The translations under genes and the position numbers were made by a program. A DNA stretch of 64,000 bases, taken from NCBI GenBank assembly GCA_023954155.1, contig JAMLIO010000003.1, forward strand, positions 152,920 through 216,919, in the 5' to 3' direction. This document shows positions 27,066-35,565 of this stretch, one piece after another (the first letter of the stretch is position 1; the number at the start of each line of letters is the position of its first letter). The DNA is from Pseudobdellovibrionaceae bacterium (GTDB lineage: Bacteria; Bdellovibrionota; Bdellovibrionia; Bdellovibrionales; UBA1609). Below the pieces are notes generated by a model. The model saw only the letters and a program-made list of their open reading frames with translations. It was not told the DNA's origin and searched no databases.

Positions 27066-28358
27066 ATGAATATGATGAGTCTTTTCAAGCTCATAATACG
27101 AGCGACTTGCTTCTGTTGTATTGGCCTTAATGCTGTTGTCGCTTTTGCCCAAAGCGACTTTACTGAACAGGCCCACTCTACAGTCAAATTTGTTTCTGAA
27201 CATCAAGTGATGTACGCTGGAGAAAAATATTATCTTGGACTAGACATAAAGCTGGACCCAAAATGGCACACCTATTGGATCAACCCTGGGGACTCGGCAT
27301 CCGCTTCGATTTTTAATTTTAAACCTATCAAAGGTGTCCATATTGGTGAACCTCTCTATCCCACACCTCAACGATATCAGGTGGGGCCTCTTTATTCGTT
27401 TGGATATGAGGACCGAGTTTTAATCCAGTTTCCCATCGAAATTTCACCCAAACTTTCACAAAGACAACTGACGTTTGAACTTTCGGCAGAATGGTTGGTC
27501 TGTCAGGAAGAATGTATCCCAGGAATTTATGATTTTAAACTCACCCTCCCTGCTCCTCCTCCTATGGACATTTACAGTGAAACAGAAAAGCAGCACATCA
27601 AAGACAGCACGCTCAACGAAGAGTATAGAACTCTATTTGAAACCACACGTAAGTCTTGGCCCATCAAAACATTAACCGCCACTGTCGACCGCACTGATAC
27701 TCATACCACTTTAACTTTCCCCACCTTCCCCCATCTTGTCGACATCTTTCCATACCCTGGCCTGAACATAAGTAGCACACCTCCAGAACCACTGGATTCT
27801 GAATCACCTCAACAGACGAGATATCAATTTAAAAACGAAAACCACTCTATAGAAAATGCGTCGTGGCAGTTTCTTGCCAGCTTCAAAGATCAAGACGGCA
27901 TTCTTAAGTCTTACATTTTATCCTCAAAGGCAAAATCATCGGGCGGAGGTTCTGCCATTTTACTGATGATGCTGTTTGGTCTACTTGGAGGCCTGATTCT
28001 TAACCTTATGCCCTGTGTGTTTCCTATTCTGATGCTTAAAGTGTTTCAGGTCGTACAGTCTCACCAAGAAAAGAACATTCGCACATCCCTACTGTTTTAT
28101 GTTCTAGGTATTCTTGTATCTTTTTGGGTTTTATCTATTACTATTTTAATCTTACAATCTGCGGGACACTTTGTTGGCTGGGGATTTCAATTGCAGTCTC
28201 CTATCTTCACTGGTTTTTTAATTTTGCTTTTTGTACTGATGGCCTTTTACTTTCTGGACTTCTTTTCACTGCCCCAATTTCGTTTTTTAAATATAGGGCA
28301 AGACTTAAGTAAAGACAGGATAATGTTAGTGCCTTTTTTACTGGGGTGCTGGCAGTGA
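27066..28358 (+). CDS. DsbD/ScsB-like thiol-disulfide transporter, N-terminal part (frame ends early)
   Basis: A signal peptide (CCIGLNAVVAFA|QSD) is followed by the periplasmic alpha domain with its Cys pair (WLVCQEECIPG) and LDPKWHTYWINPGDS. The first half of the transmembrane beta domain comes next (LLGGLILNLMPCVFPILMLKVFQ), containing the first intramembrane catalytic Cys. DsbD-type proteins move reducing power from cytoplasmic thioredoxin to the periplasm. The frame reaches TGA at 28356-28358, immediately after FLLGCWQ, in the middle of the membrane domain. The second intramembrane Cys and the thioredoxin domain continue in the -1 frame. The reading frame changes between 28313 and 28358. 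Either a base has been lost (GG at 28318-28319 where GGG would restore DRDNVSAFFTG), or a -1 ribosomal shift joins the parts. Confidence 0.85.
   Translation: MNMMSLFKLIIRATCFCCIGLNAVVAFAQSDFTEQAHSTVKFVSEHQVMYAGEKYYLGLDIKLDPKWHTYWINPGDSASASIFNFKPIKGVHIGEPLYPTPQRYQVGPLYSFGYEDRVLIQFPIEISPKLSQRQLTFELSAEWLVCQEECIPGIYDFKLTLPAPPPMDIYSETEKQHIKDSTLNEEYRTLFETTRKSWPIKTLTATVDRTDTHTTLTFPTFPHLVDIFPYPGLNISSTPPEPLDSESPQQTRYQFKNENHSIENASWQFLASFKDQDGILKSYILSSKAKSSGGGSAILLMMLFGLLGGLILNLMPCVFPILMLKVFQVVQSHQEKNIRTSLLFYVLGILVSFWVLSITILILQSAGHFVGWGFQLQSPIFTGFLILLFVLMAFYFLDFFSLPQFRFLNIGQDLSKDRIMLVPFLLGCWQ
28334..28340 (+). other. Slippery heptamer T TTT TTA at the frame junction
   Basis: TTTTTTA is positioned exactly as T_TTT_TTA in the upstream frame, the canonical -1 frameshift heptamer, and -1 is the direction needed to enter the downstream frame. 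The downstream frame is open from 28313. A GC-rich segment follows (GGGGTGC could pair with GCA plus CCCC near 28374-28385). Function as a recoding site is inference. Confidence 0.4.
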
Positions 28359-28996
28359 TCGTGGCCTCTCCTTGCACGGCCCCCTTTATGGGAGCGGCAA
28401 TGGGATATGCGCTGTCTCGATCCACATTCGAGGTGCTCGCAATTTTTACAAGTCTTGGGCTTGGTTTGGGATTGCCGTTTTTACTTTTATCTTTATTCCC
28501 CCACTCTCTATCATGGTTGCCCCGCCCAGGCACTTGGATGATTTACTTTAAAAAAGCCATGGCCATACCCCTTTTACTCACAGCACTTTGGCTGGCTTGG
28601 GTTTTAATGCAACAGTTGTTACCTCAGAGCGCTCAAGAGGATGGATTTTGGACTCCTTATTCTAAAGAACGCGTCGCTGAGCAAAGAAAGTCTCAGCCTG
28701 TTTTTGTCAACTTCACAGCCGCTTGGTGCATCAGTTGTAAGGTGAACGAAAAAGTCGCCTTTCAAGATGCTGAAGTACAAAAATTTATCGAAGATCATAA
28801 AATCAAAATGTTTAAAGCGGACTGGACGCAAAAAAGTCCCGAAATAGCCAAAATATTACAATCTTATGGACGGGCTGGAGTTCCCATGTATTTGTTCTTT
28901 ACACCCGAGTCCTCTGAGCCTGTTCTTTTACCAGAAGTTTTAACACCACAAATACTGATTCAACATTTAAAAACACACTTAAGGAGAGAGTTATGA
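28346..28996 (+). CDS. DsbD/ScsB-like protein, C-terminal part (beta domain second half plus thioredoxin domain)
   Basis: Continues the preceding gene in the -1 frame; the frame is open from 28313, and GTG 28346 is only its first start-like codon. It begins AFFTGVLAVIVASPCTAPFMG, with the second intramembrane catalytic Cys in SPC. Helices ILAIFTSLGLGLGLPFLLLSL-like and AIPLLLTALWLAWVLM follow. The C-terminal thioredoxin domain has active site FTAAWCISCKVNE and cis-Pro AGVPMY. No Shine-Dalgarno precedes GTG 28346. On its own this part lacks half the membrane domain, so it is unlikely to function independently unless the two products assemble. It overlaps the next gene by 4 bp. Confidence 0.8.
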   Translation: MLAVIVASPCTAPFMGAAMGYALSRSTFEVLAIFTSLGLGLGLPFLLLSLFPHSLSWLPRPGTWMIYFKKAMAIPLLLTALWLAWVLMQQLLPQSAQEDGFWTPYSKERVAEQRKSQPVFVNFTAAWCISCKVNEKVAFQDAEVQKFIEDHKIKMFKADWTQKSPEIAKILQSYGRAGVPMYLFFTPESSEPVLLPEVLTPQILIQHLKTHLRREL

Positions 28997-29685
28997 AATA
29001 TGTTTTATCTATTTTAATTTTAAGCTTTATGCTTCAAGGCTGCACGAAACAAAATCATGCCGCAGAAAAAGCTTCAACCCAAGACAGTCCAACCATCAAT
29101 GCGTCAGACAGACCCACGACTGCCACCCTAGATCAAATGGCACCAGACTTTGAACTTCCAGGACACGATGGCAAGACCTACAAACTGAGCGACCTCAAAG
29201 GAAAAATTGTAGTCCTTGAGTGGTTCAACCATGAGTGTCCTTACGTCGTAAAGCACTACGATCAAAAAGCAAAAAATATGCAAAACACCCAGTCCAATAT
29301 GATGAAACTTGTCTCTGCCCAAGGTCAGGAGCTGATCTGGTTGAGCATCATTTCTTCTGCTCCAGGTAAACAAGGTCACATCACGGCTGAAGAAGCCACC
29401 GCTTTGAAATCTAAACTTCAGGGCAACATGACAGCCTTTTTATTTGATCCCGAGGGAACAGTAGGAAAAGCCTATGAGGCCAAAACCACTCCACACATGT
29501 ATGTGATAGACCAAAAAGGTATTTTAAAATACATGGGCGGAATGGATAACAAACCTTCTGCGAACGTCAGCAGTTTAGCGGGCGCACAAAACTATGTCGT
29601 GGAAGCCGTTACAAGTGTTTTAGACAATAAGCCGATTACAAACGCCTCTACAAAACCTTACGGCTGCTCGGTGAAATATCTATAA
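28993..29685 (+). CDS. Thioredoxin-fold (AhpC/TSA-like redoxin) lipoprotein
   Basis: A 230-residue lipoprotein (ILSFMLQGC|TKQN). After a low-complexity Ala/Thr linker comes a redoxin domain: MAPDFELPGHDGKTYKLSDL, KIVVLEWFNHECPYVVKHY, PEGTVGKAYEAKTTPHMYVID. There is a single Cys in the active region (HECPYV), as in the peroxiredoxin-like PRX_like1 group, plus one near the C terminus (YGCSVKYL). The start overlaps the preceding stop (ATGA). It is probably a periplasmic partner receiving electrons from the DsbD-like protein; this is inference from coupling. Confidence 0.85.
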   Translation: MKYVLSILILSFMLQGCTKQNHAAEKASTQDSPTINASDRPTTATLDQMAPDFELPGHDGKTYKLSDLKGKIVVLEWFNHECPYVVKHYDQKAKNMQNTQSNMMKLVSAQGQELIWLSIISSAPGKQGHITAEEATALKSKLQGNMTAFLFDPEGTVGKAYEAKTTPHMYVIDQKGILKYMGGMDNKPSANVSSLAGAQNYVVEAVTSVLDNKPITNASTKPYGCSVKYL

Positions 29686-29710
29686 AACCTAAATCTATCT
29701 TTACCGAATC

Positions 29711-30610
29711 TTAAAGCGCAGATACTGTCTGCGCTTTTTTCTTAAACCTTTGTGCATAATCACATCTTTGACACAGATCTTCTAACATACGCCCCTGCTC
29801 AAAGCCCTGTCTTATTCGCGTTGCCTTTGTGCCATCCACAATGTCTGCAAAGCTGGTCTGTCCCATCACACCTAAATTGATGGCCGCTTCTTTGTCTAAG
29901 CAGCAGGGAACCACTACTCCATCAGCTAAGACAGCCACTTGCGATCTTGTACCGTAACACGAACCTGCATCTGAAATTTTATTATGCTTTAAATCGGGCC
30001 AAATAAAACGTGAATCAAAATGAATGTAGAGTCTGGATTTTACATTTTTAGATTTTTTAAAACCCACGTCCACACTTCTGTTGATTTGAACATCAAATTT
30101 ACTTTCAATTTGCTTTAAAAAAAACTCTGTGTCTTGCCCCGCTTTGTGATCGCCAATATTCCACAGCCTGAGATTTATATATAAATCTGGACGCTCAATA
30201 AAGGCCTGATCAATAAACCCAAATATTTTATTTAAATACGTCAGAGGGTTAGCTGTAGGAAAATTGTCCGTGAAACTCTGCAAAGAAAAGTTCACTTGCT
30301 TGACTGTTTTGTGAAGTAAAGACGCTTGCACTGAAGCAGACAATAGAGTTCCATTCGTAGTGATTTCTAAATCCACTTGATGGTCCCCAGCGATTTCAAT
30401 AAATCTGGGAAGTAAAGGATGAGCCAAGGGCTCGCCCATCACATGCAGACACACTCTTTCTGCCCAAGGGCTCACTTCTAAAAGCCGCGCCTTAAAGGTG
30501 TCCTCAGCCACTTGCTGTTCACCACGCTCTACGGCTGGGCAAAACGAACACTTAAGATTGCAGATGTTGCTGATCTCTAAATAAACTTTCTTAAAACGTT
30601 TATAGCTCAC
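29711..30610 (-). CDS. Radical SAM protein with SPASM-like C-terminal cysteine region
   Basis: A 299-residue protein. The SAM/4Fe-4S motif is C17, C21 and C24 in YLEISNICNLKCSFCPAVERG (given as residues 10-30). It continues with VMGEPLAHPLLPRFIEIA, LEITTNGTLLSASV and VNFSLQSF of the TIM barrel. The C-terminal region carries GSCYGTRSQVAVLADGVVVPCCLDKEAA and LCQRCDYAQ, which is SPASM-like auxiliary cluster binding. These proteins usually modify peptides or act as cofactor-maturation enzymes. No precursor peptide is seen next door. The start is GTG 30610. The substrate is unknown. Confidence 0.88.
   Translation of the reverse strand: MSYKRFKKVYLEISNICNLKCSFCPAVERGEQQVAEDTFKARLLEVSPWAERVCLHVMGEPLAHPLLPRFIEIAGDHQVDLEITTNGTLLSASVQASLLHKTVKQVNFSLQSFTDNFPTANPLTYLNKIFGFIDQAFIERPDLYINLRLWNIGDHKAGQDTEFFLKQIESKFDVQINRSVDVGFKKSKNVKSRLYIHFDSRFIWPDLKHNKISDAGSCYGTRSQVAVLADGVVVPCCLDKEAAINLGVMGQTSFADIVDGTKATRIRQGFEQGRMLEDLCQRCDYAQRFKKKAQTVSAL
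29713..29740 (+). terminator. Rho-independent terminator overlapping a convergent coding end
   Basis: AAAGCGCAGA pairs perfectly with TCTGCGCTTT around TACTG, followed by a T-run. The whole hairpin lies within the last nine codons of the radical SAM gene on the other strand. Confidence 0.9.
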
Positions 30611-30750
30611 TTTAACCCACAGCCTCCAACACCCTGCCCCTGCCTATTTGGCCCTATTACGGAGCAGCGTTGTGAGAACTAAATCTTGATTCTGGAGTTC
30701 ATCACTACTACTGTGTCCTCTACTTAAGCAACTAAAATCGGGGGAATTTT

Positions 30751-32139
30751 ATGTCTGTCACCACAGAAAACCAGCCCAAAATGCCTAAAGGCATTGCCTA
30801 TATTATAGGGAACGAAGCGGCTGAACGTTTTAGCTATTACGGAATGCGCACCATCCTATTCATCTTTATGACCGACTATTTGCTTAATAGTTCAGGCATG
30901 TCAGATGCCATGTCCAAAGAACAAGCCACAACTTGGTACCATGTTTTTATGCTTTCCAATTACTTTTTCCCTTTCTTAGGGGCCATCGTTGCGGATGCCT
31001 TTTGGGGGAAATACAAAACTATTTTAAATCTCTCTTTGGTTTACTGTCTGGGCCACCTCTGCTTAGCTTTTATGGACATCCATTTTATGACTCAAATTTT
31101 TGAGCCTCGTACTTGGTTGGCTTTGGGTTTAGGTTTAATTGCTATAGGCTCTGGCGGGATTAAGCCCTGCGTTTCCGCCCATGTGGGAGATCAGTTTAAT
31201 GCTTCACAAGCCAGTCTCTTTAACAAAGTCTTTGGATATTTTTACTTTGCCATTAACTTTGGAGCTTTTTTCTCTACGCTTTTGACTCCTGTACTTTTAA
31301 AGCACGTTGGTCCTGCTGTAGCTTTTGGTTTGCCTGGAGCCTTAATGTTCCTTGCAACCTACGTCTTTTACTTAGGACGCAAAGAGTTTGTGGCCATGCC
31401 TGCTGTGGGTTGGAAGAAATATAAACAAGATGTTTTAAGTCCTGAAGGCATTAAAGCCATTTTAAAACTCAGTCGCCTTTATCTTTTCATCGCCTTCTTT
31501 TGGGCCCTCTATGAACAGACAGGTTCTACTTGGGTGGATCAAGCTAAAAAGATGAACCGCTGGGTGGATTTAAAGTTTATAGAACCTTTTGAGATGGACC
31601 CCGCTCAAATGCAAGCTATCAATCCTATCTTAGTGATGCTCTTTATTCCTTTATTCACAAATATCATTTATCCCTTCGTACAAAAACGAATTGACCTCAA
31701 TCCTCTCCGTAAAATTGGAACAGGATTTTTTATTGCTGCGGTCTCTTTTGTAATTGTGGCCTATGCGGAGTCTTTGATTGTGGCTGGGCAAACTCCTAGT
31801 GTTCTTTGGCAGGTTTTTGCTTACATCATCCTGACTTCTGCAGAAGTGATTCTATATCTGACCGCATTAGAGTTTTCTTACACCCAAGCTCCAAACAGTA
31901 TGAAGTCTTTAATTATGGGTGTGTTTATGCTTTCCATCTCGTTAGGAAATCTGATTACGGCTGCCATCAATTACTTTATCCAACGTCCTGATGGAAGTGT
32001 GATCTTATCAGGTCCATCTTATTATTTATTTTTTGCTGGCATGATCACCGTTGTAGCCATTCGCTATGTCTTTGTAGCTAAAAAGTACGAAATCAAAAGC
32101 TACACTCAAGATCACAGCTTATCGGTTCAAGAGGCCTAA
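30751..32139 (+). CDS. POT/PTR-family proton-dependent oligopeptide transporter
   Basis: A 462-residue major-facilitator protein that imports di- and tripeptides with protons. The ExxERFxYYG motif is present as NEAAERFSYYGMRTILFIFM, and the second POT signature as FGYFYFAINFGAFFSTLLTP. The conserved helix-7-type segment appears as LFIAFFWALYEQTGSTWVDQA, and SAEVILYLTALEFSYTQAP follows. About 12-14 helices are seen. GGGGGAA precedes the ATG. Useful for an organism living on peptides; fits the YejBE-type transporter at the right end. Confidence 0.93.
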   Translation: MSVTTENQPKMPKGIAYIIGNEAAERFSYYGMRTILFIFMTDYLLNSSGMSDAMSKEQATTWYHVFMLSNYFFPFLGAIVADAFWGKYKTILNLSLVYCLGHLCLAFMDIHFMTQIFEPRTWLALGLGLIAIGSGGIKPCVSAHVGDQFNASQASLFNKVFGYFYFAINFGAFFSTLLTPVLLKHVGPAVAFGLPGALMFLATYVFYLGRKEFVAMPAVGWKKYKQDVLSPEGIKAILKLSRLYLFIAFFWALYEQTGSTWVDQAKKMNRWVDLKFIEPFEMDPAQMQAINPILVMLFIPLFTNIIYPFVQKRIDLNPLRKIGTGFFIAAVSFVIVAYAESLIVAGQTPSVLWQVFAYIILTSAEVILYLTALEFSYTQAPNSMKSLIMGVFMLSISLGNLITAAINYFIQRPDGSVILSGPSYYLFFAGMITVVAIRYVFVAKKYEIKSYTQDHSLSVQEA

Positions 32140-32189
32140 GCGGCTTCTTCTTAACAGGCTTTTTATTGCCGCAGTCCTTTTGTTAAAAG

Positions 32190-32215
32190 ACACCAGCACT
32201 CTTTTGTGCTGGTGT
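32190..32215 (+). terminator. Hairpin terminator after the POT gene
   Basis: ACACCAGCAC pairs perfectly with GTGCTGGTGT around TCTTTT. The T-tail is short (TTTCG), so termination may be partial. Confidence 0.6.
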
Positions 32216-32289
32216 TTCGAGATTAAAATTTATCCAATAGCTCTGTTTAAGGATCTGTTCGTTCATAAACGGAACGCCAGATTTGTGTT

Positions 32290-32320
32290 GGGGAGCAAAA
32301 CTCTTAAAGAGTTCCTCCCC
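32290..32320. other. Two-tier hairpin downstream of the DoxX gene
   Basis: GGGGAG pairs with CTCCCC outside, and AACTCTT pairs with AAGAGTT inside. It sits 20 bp past the DoxX stop on the minus strand and could end that transcript, but no T-run follows on either strand. Confidence 0.45.
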
Positions 32321-32340
32321 TATCTTTAGACCAAAATTTT

Positions 32341-32757
32341 TTAGAATATTTTTTTATCGGCAGAGTAGTTTCCTGGGCCAAATGCCAAGAAGACTAAAGA
32401 TAAACAAAAGTAAAGAGCGGCTAATTCATAAGAAGATCCCGCACCTACGAAGGGATCACCATTGACCAAAATGTGAAATCCCGCAGCCACGATCATAGTG
32501 GCTAAAATTCCTAACGAAGCCAAAGGAAAGAGTAACCCTAAAATCCAAGCTAAACCTCCGCCAAATTCTGAAAATGCAGCTAAAAATTGAAAGACACCAG
32601 GAATACTTGAATCCGCTCCCATCCAATTAAAGGGAGATTGAATTTTACCCCATCCATGCAACATCATAGCTAATCCTGCCACCACTCTTAAAATCAAAAG
32701 CACTGCAGACGGTGCCGTATGGTAAGACTTCACTTTAAAATAAGACTTCACACTCAT
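32341..32757 (-). CDS. DoxX-family membrane protein
   Basis: A 138-residue protein with four membrane helices. Family landmarks are VLLILRVVAGLAMMLHGWGKI, FLAAFSEFGGGLAWILGLLFPLASLG, LATMIVAAGFHILVNGDPF and YELAALYFCLSLVFLAFGPGNYSADK. DoxX relatives are linked to quinone redox and oxidative stress but their activity is poorly defined. AGGAG precedes the ATG. Stand-alone. Confidence 0.9.
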   Translation of the reverse strand: MSVKSYFKVKSYHTAPSAVLLILRVVAGLAMMLHGWGKIQSPFNWMGADSSIPGVFQFLAAFSEFGGGLAWILGLLFPLASLGILATMIVAAGFHILVNGDPFVGAGSSYELAALYFCLSLVFLAFGPGNYSADKKIF

Positions 32758-32896
32758 GCTCTTTTCTCCTCACATCTTGTGATTATTAAATTCTTCATTT
32801 CAAGTATCTATGTCCTTTTTAAGATGAGCAAGAGTAAACTCATATTCTATATATAAAATGGGTGCCCCACTCTTATAAAAGTGCTAAAATGGCTTA

Positions 32897-33760
32897 ATGT
32901 CGATTCTAAAAAGTGACTTCGCACAACAACTTCTGGCAAAACTCAATGTTTATTACTTTACCATTGCAGGCCAAATATTACCCGAAGTGGCGGCTCAACA
33001 GGCTCTTCGACGTTTTATGACTCCACCTAAAACCCAGCGCGGCCCCACAGAAACGCACTTTTGGGATAGTGCTGATCGAGTGCCACTCCCCAGTGGTCTT
33101 GATGCTAGAAGCTTTGGTAGTCCTCAAGACCCCGAAGTGTGGGTGGTGCATGGTTGGGGTTCACGCAGCTCTGTTTTGCGCAATATCATCGAAGCCTTAG
33201 TCATTCAAAACTATTACGTGATCGCATGGGATGCTCCCGCGCATGGCAGAAACCCACAACGCACCACCAATATGTTGCAAGTCGCCACATTGCTACAAAA
33301 AGACCTCTCTATTGTGGGAAAGCCTGAAGTGACTCTTATTGGACATTCCTTTGGCGCAGGAGCATGCGCTTATGTGGCTTCAAGACATGATCAGGTCACC
33401 AAACTGATCACCATTGGTGGTGTGCCTGACATCAGAAAAGTGATTTTTAATTTTTGGAAAAGAATCCAGCTCCCACTCCAAGCTCAAAAGCACTTTATAG
33501 ATAGGGTCGAGAACACCTTTGGCATTACTCCATTAGAACTCAGTCCCATTCATTTTTACCCTCAGGTGAAAGCCAAGTGGTTACTTATTCATGATAAAAA
33601 TGACGAGGATGTAGATTTTAAAGGGATAGAACGATTTATGAGCCTCAAACCTTCTATACAATTTTTAATTACAGAAAATTTAGGCCACTATAAAATTTTA
33701 AAAAATACTTGGGTGATCACCAAGATCATTCAATTTTTAAGAACGGGTACAATCAGTTAA
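32897..33760 (+). CDS. Alpha/beta hydrolase
   Basis: A 287-residue cytoplasmic hydrolase. The strand and oxyanion region is VWVVHGWGSRSSVLRN, then YVIAWDAPAHGRNP. The nucleophile elbow GHSFGAG has Ser151. A late acidic residue (HDKNDEDVDF) and His in GHYKIL complete a plausible triad. Substrate unknown. No Shine-Dalgarno is visible before ATG 32897; TAAAAT ends 6 bp upstream of it. Its stop overlaps the convergent ABC exporter by 4 bp. Confidence 0.85.
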   Translation: MSILKSDFAQQLLAKLNVYYFTIAGQILPEVAAQQALRRFMTPPKTQRGPTETHFWDSADRVPLPSGLDARSFGSPQDPEVWVVHGWGSRSSVLRNIIEALVIQNYYVIAWDAPAHGRNPQRTTNMLQVATLLQKDLSIVGKPEVTLIGHSFGAGACAYVASRHDQVTKLITIGGVPDIRKVIFNFWKRIQLPLQAQKHFIDRVENTFGITPLELSPIHFYPQVKAKWLLIHDKNDEDVDFKGIERFMSLKPSIQFLITENLGHYKILKNTWVITKIIQFLRTGTIS

Positions 33761-35547
33761 AGTTTCGCACCAGTTTGTACATTCCACAAAGAATGATAGA
33801 TTCCTTCGGCTTTTAAAAGCTTGGTATGCCCACCCTCTTCCAAAATCTGACCTTCTTCTAAGACCAAAATTCTATCACAATTGATCACAGTAGATAAACG
33901 ATGGGCAATGATCAGTGTGGTTTTATTTTTTAATATCCCTTGGAGATTCAATTGCAAATTGGCCTCTGTCACATTGTCCACAGCACTGGTGGCTTCATCT
34001 AAAACTAAAATGGGGCTATCTGCTAACAACGCACGCGCAATAGATAGTCTTTGCTTCTGCCCCCCAGAAAGCCGCTGCCCTCTTTCACCTACAATTGTAT
34101 TATAACCCTCAGAAAGAGTAAGAATAAAATCATGAATGCACGCCGTCTTACATACTTCGTACACTTCATCAGGGGTTGCTGAGGGTTTAACAAACATTAA
34201 GTTTTCTAAAATAGAACCATGAAACAAATAAACATCTTGTCCCACCACTGAAATCACTGACCTTAACGATTGTAAGTCATAATCTCTGAGTGGTTTTTTA
34301 TCTAAGGTGATCTCTCCTAAATCTGGGTCATAGAATCTTTGTAAAAGTTTAACCAACGAGCTTTTGCCAGAACCCGTTGCCCCCACAATACCTATAGACT
34401 CTCCATGGTGAATCTTAAGATTAAAATCGGAAAGGATAGGTTCGCTGGCGTTATACGCAAAATTTACGTTTTTAAACTCGATTTCACCTTTTACATTTGA
34501 ACCGTGGGCCATATAAAACCCGTTTTTCATATCAATGGGCTGGGACAACAGTTCAAAAATTCGACTGACACTAGCCATCGCTCTTTGGAACAAATCTAAA
34601 GTTTGACCTAAACGAGTCAGTGGCCAAAGAAGTCTTTGAATCATAAAGATCATCACCGAATAGGTTCCCACATCTATTTTTCCCTGCAAGGCTAAGTGTC
34701 CACCCACCAGCAAAGTCATTAAAAATCCCACCATCACTAACATGCGGATCAATGGAGTAAATAAAGAACTGATATAAATCGCTTTTTCATTAGCCTTGTA
34801 GTATTCCATAGAAAGTGCGTTAAGTTTCTCATAACTTTCATTTTCTTTGGCAAAACTTTTAATCGTACTCATCCCTTGCAAATTGTTATTCAACTCACTG
34901 GTTAAAAGCCCTACGCGGTCCCTGACTGTTCTATAAAGCGGGGTAAGGAATCTTTGAAACCAAATCCCACCATACACAATCAACGGCATAGTGATAAAAC
35001 TGAGCAAGGCCATATAAGGGCTCTTTACAAAGTAAAGTGTTCCAATAGCAAGTACTGTCACTGTGATTTGAATAAGATCATTGATCCCCACATCCAAAAA
35101 TCTTTCCAGTTGGTTCACATCATCGTTAATGATCGAAATGATATTTCCTGACTGTTGCTTTTCAAAAAATCTTTGATCCATCTTTAAGACGTGAGCATAA
35201 CTTTCCATGCGCACTTTATGTTGAATGACTTGTGCCAGATACTTCCATTTGACTGAAAACAAATATTCAAACAAAGATTCAAACACCCAAATCACAACCG
35301 TTAAAACCGCAAGTGCCATCAACTGCTCAAATTGCGTGTAGCCCATAAGTTGGCCCATAAAAGATTGCTCTTCTTTGACCACAGTATCCACTGCTAGACC
35401 AATCAGTACAGGAGGGAACAAATCGAAAATTTTATTTAAAATTGAAAAGATGACAGCCCAGATGACCGTCAATTTATACTCACCCGCATAAGAGTAAAGC
35501 TCCATCAAGGTTTTAAATTGCGATTTGTCTGTTTTTTCCATACTCAC
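33757..35547 (-). CDS. ABC exporter, fused membrane and ATPase domains (MsbA/MdlB type)
   Basis: A 596-residue half-transporter. Six membrane helices span residues about 20-310, including VRMESYAHVLKMDQRFFEKQQSGNIISIINDDVNQLERF, the standard coupling helix. The ATPase has Walker A GATGSGKSSLVKLLQRFYDP, signature LSGGQKQRLSIARAL, Walker B ILVLDEATSAVD and H-loop IIAHRLSTV. It is likely to form a homodimer exporting lipid or a hydrophobic compound. GTG 35547 or ATG two codons later starts it. The AlkZ-related gene lies 18 bp upstream, so they may share a transcript. Confidence 0.92.
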   Translation of the reverse strand: MSMEKTDKSQFKTLMELYSYAGEYKLTVIWAVIFSILNKIFDLFPPVLIGLAVDTVVKEEQSFMGQLMGYTQFEQLMALAVLTVVIWVFESLFEYLFSVKWKYLAQVIQHKVRMESYAHVLKMDQRFFEKQQSGNIISIINDDVNQLERFLDVGINDLIQITVTVLAIGTLYFVKSPYMALLSFITMPLIVYGGIWFQRFLTPLYRTVRDRVGLLTSELNNNLQGMSTIKSFAKENESYEKLNALSMEYYKANEKAIYISSLFTPLIRMLVMVGFLMTLLVGGHLALQGKIDVGTYSVMIFMIQRLLWPLTRLGQTLDLFQRAMASVSRIFELLSQPIDMKNGFYMAHGSNVKGEIEFKNVNFAYNASEPILSDFNLKIHHGESIGIVGATGSGKSSLVKLLQRFYDPDLGEITLDKKPLRDYDLQSLRSVISVVGQDVYLFHGSILENLMFVKPSATPDEVYEVCKTACIHDFILTLSEGYNTIVGERGQRLSGGQKQRLSIARALLADSPILVLDEATSAVDNVTEANLQLNLQGILKNKTTLIIAHRLSTVINCDRILVLEEGQILEEGGHTKLLKAEGIYHSLWNVQTGAKL

Positions 35548-35565
35548 TTTTACCTGCTACCACTT

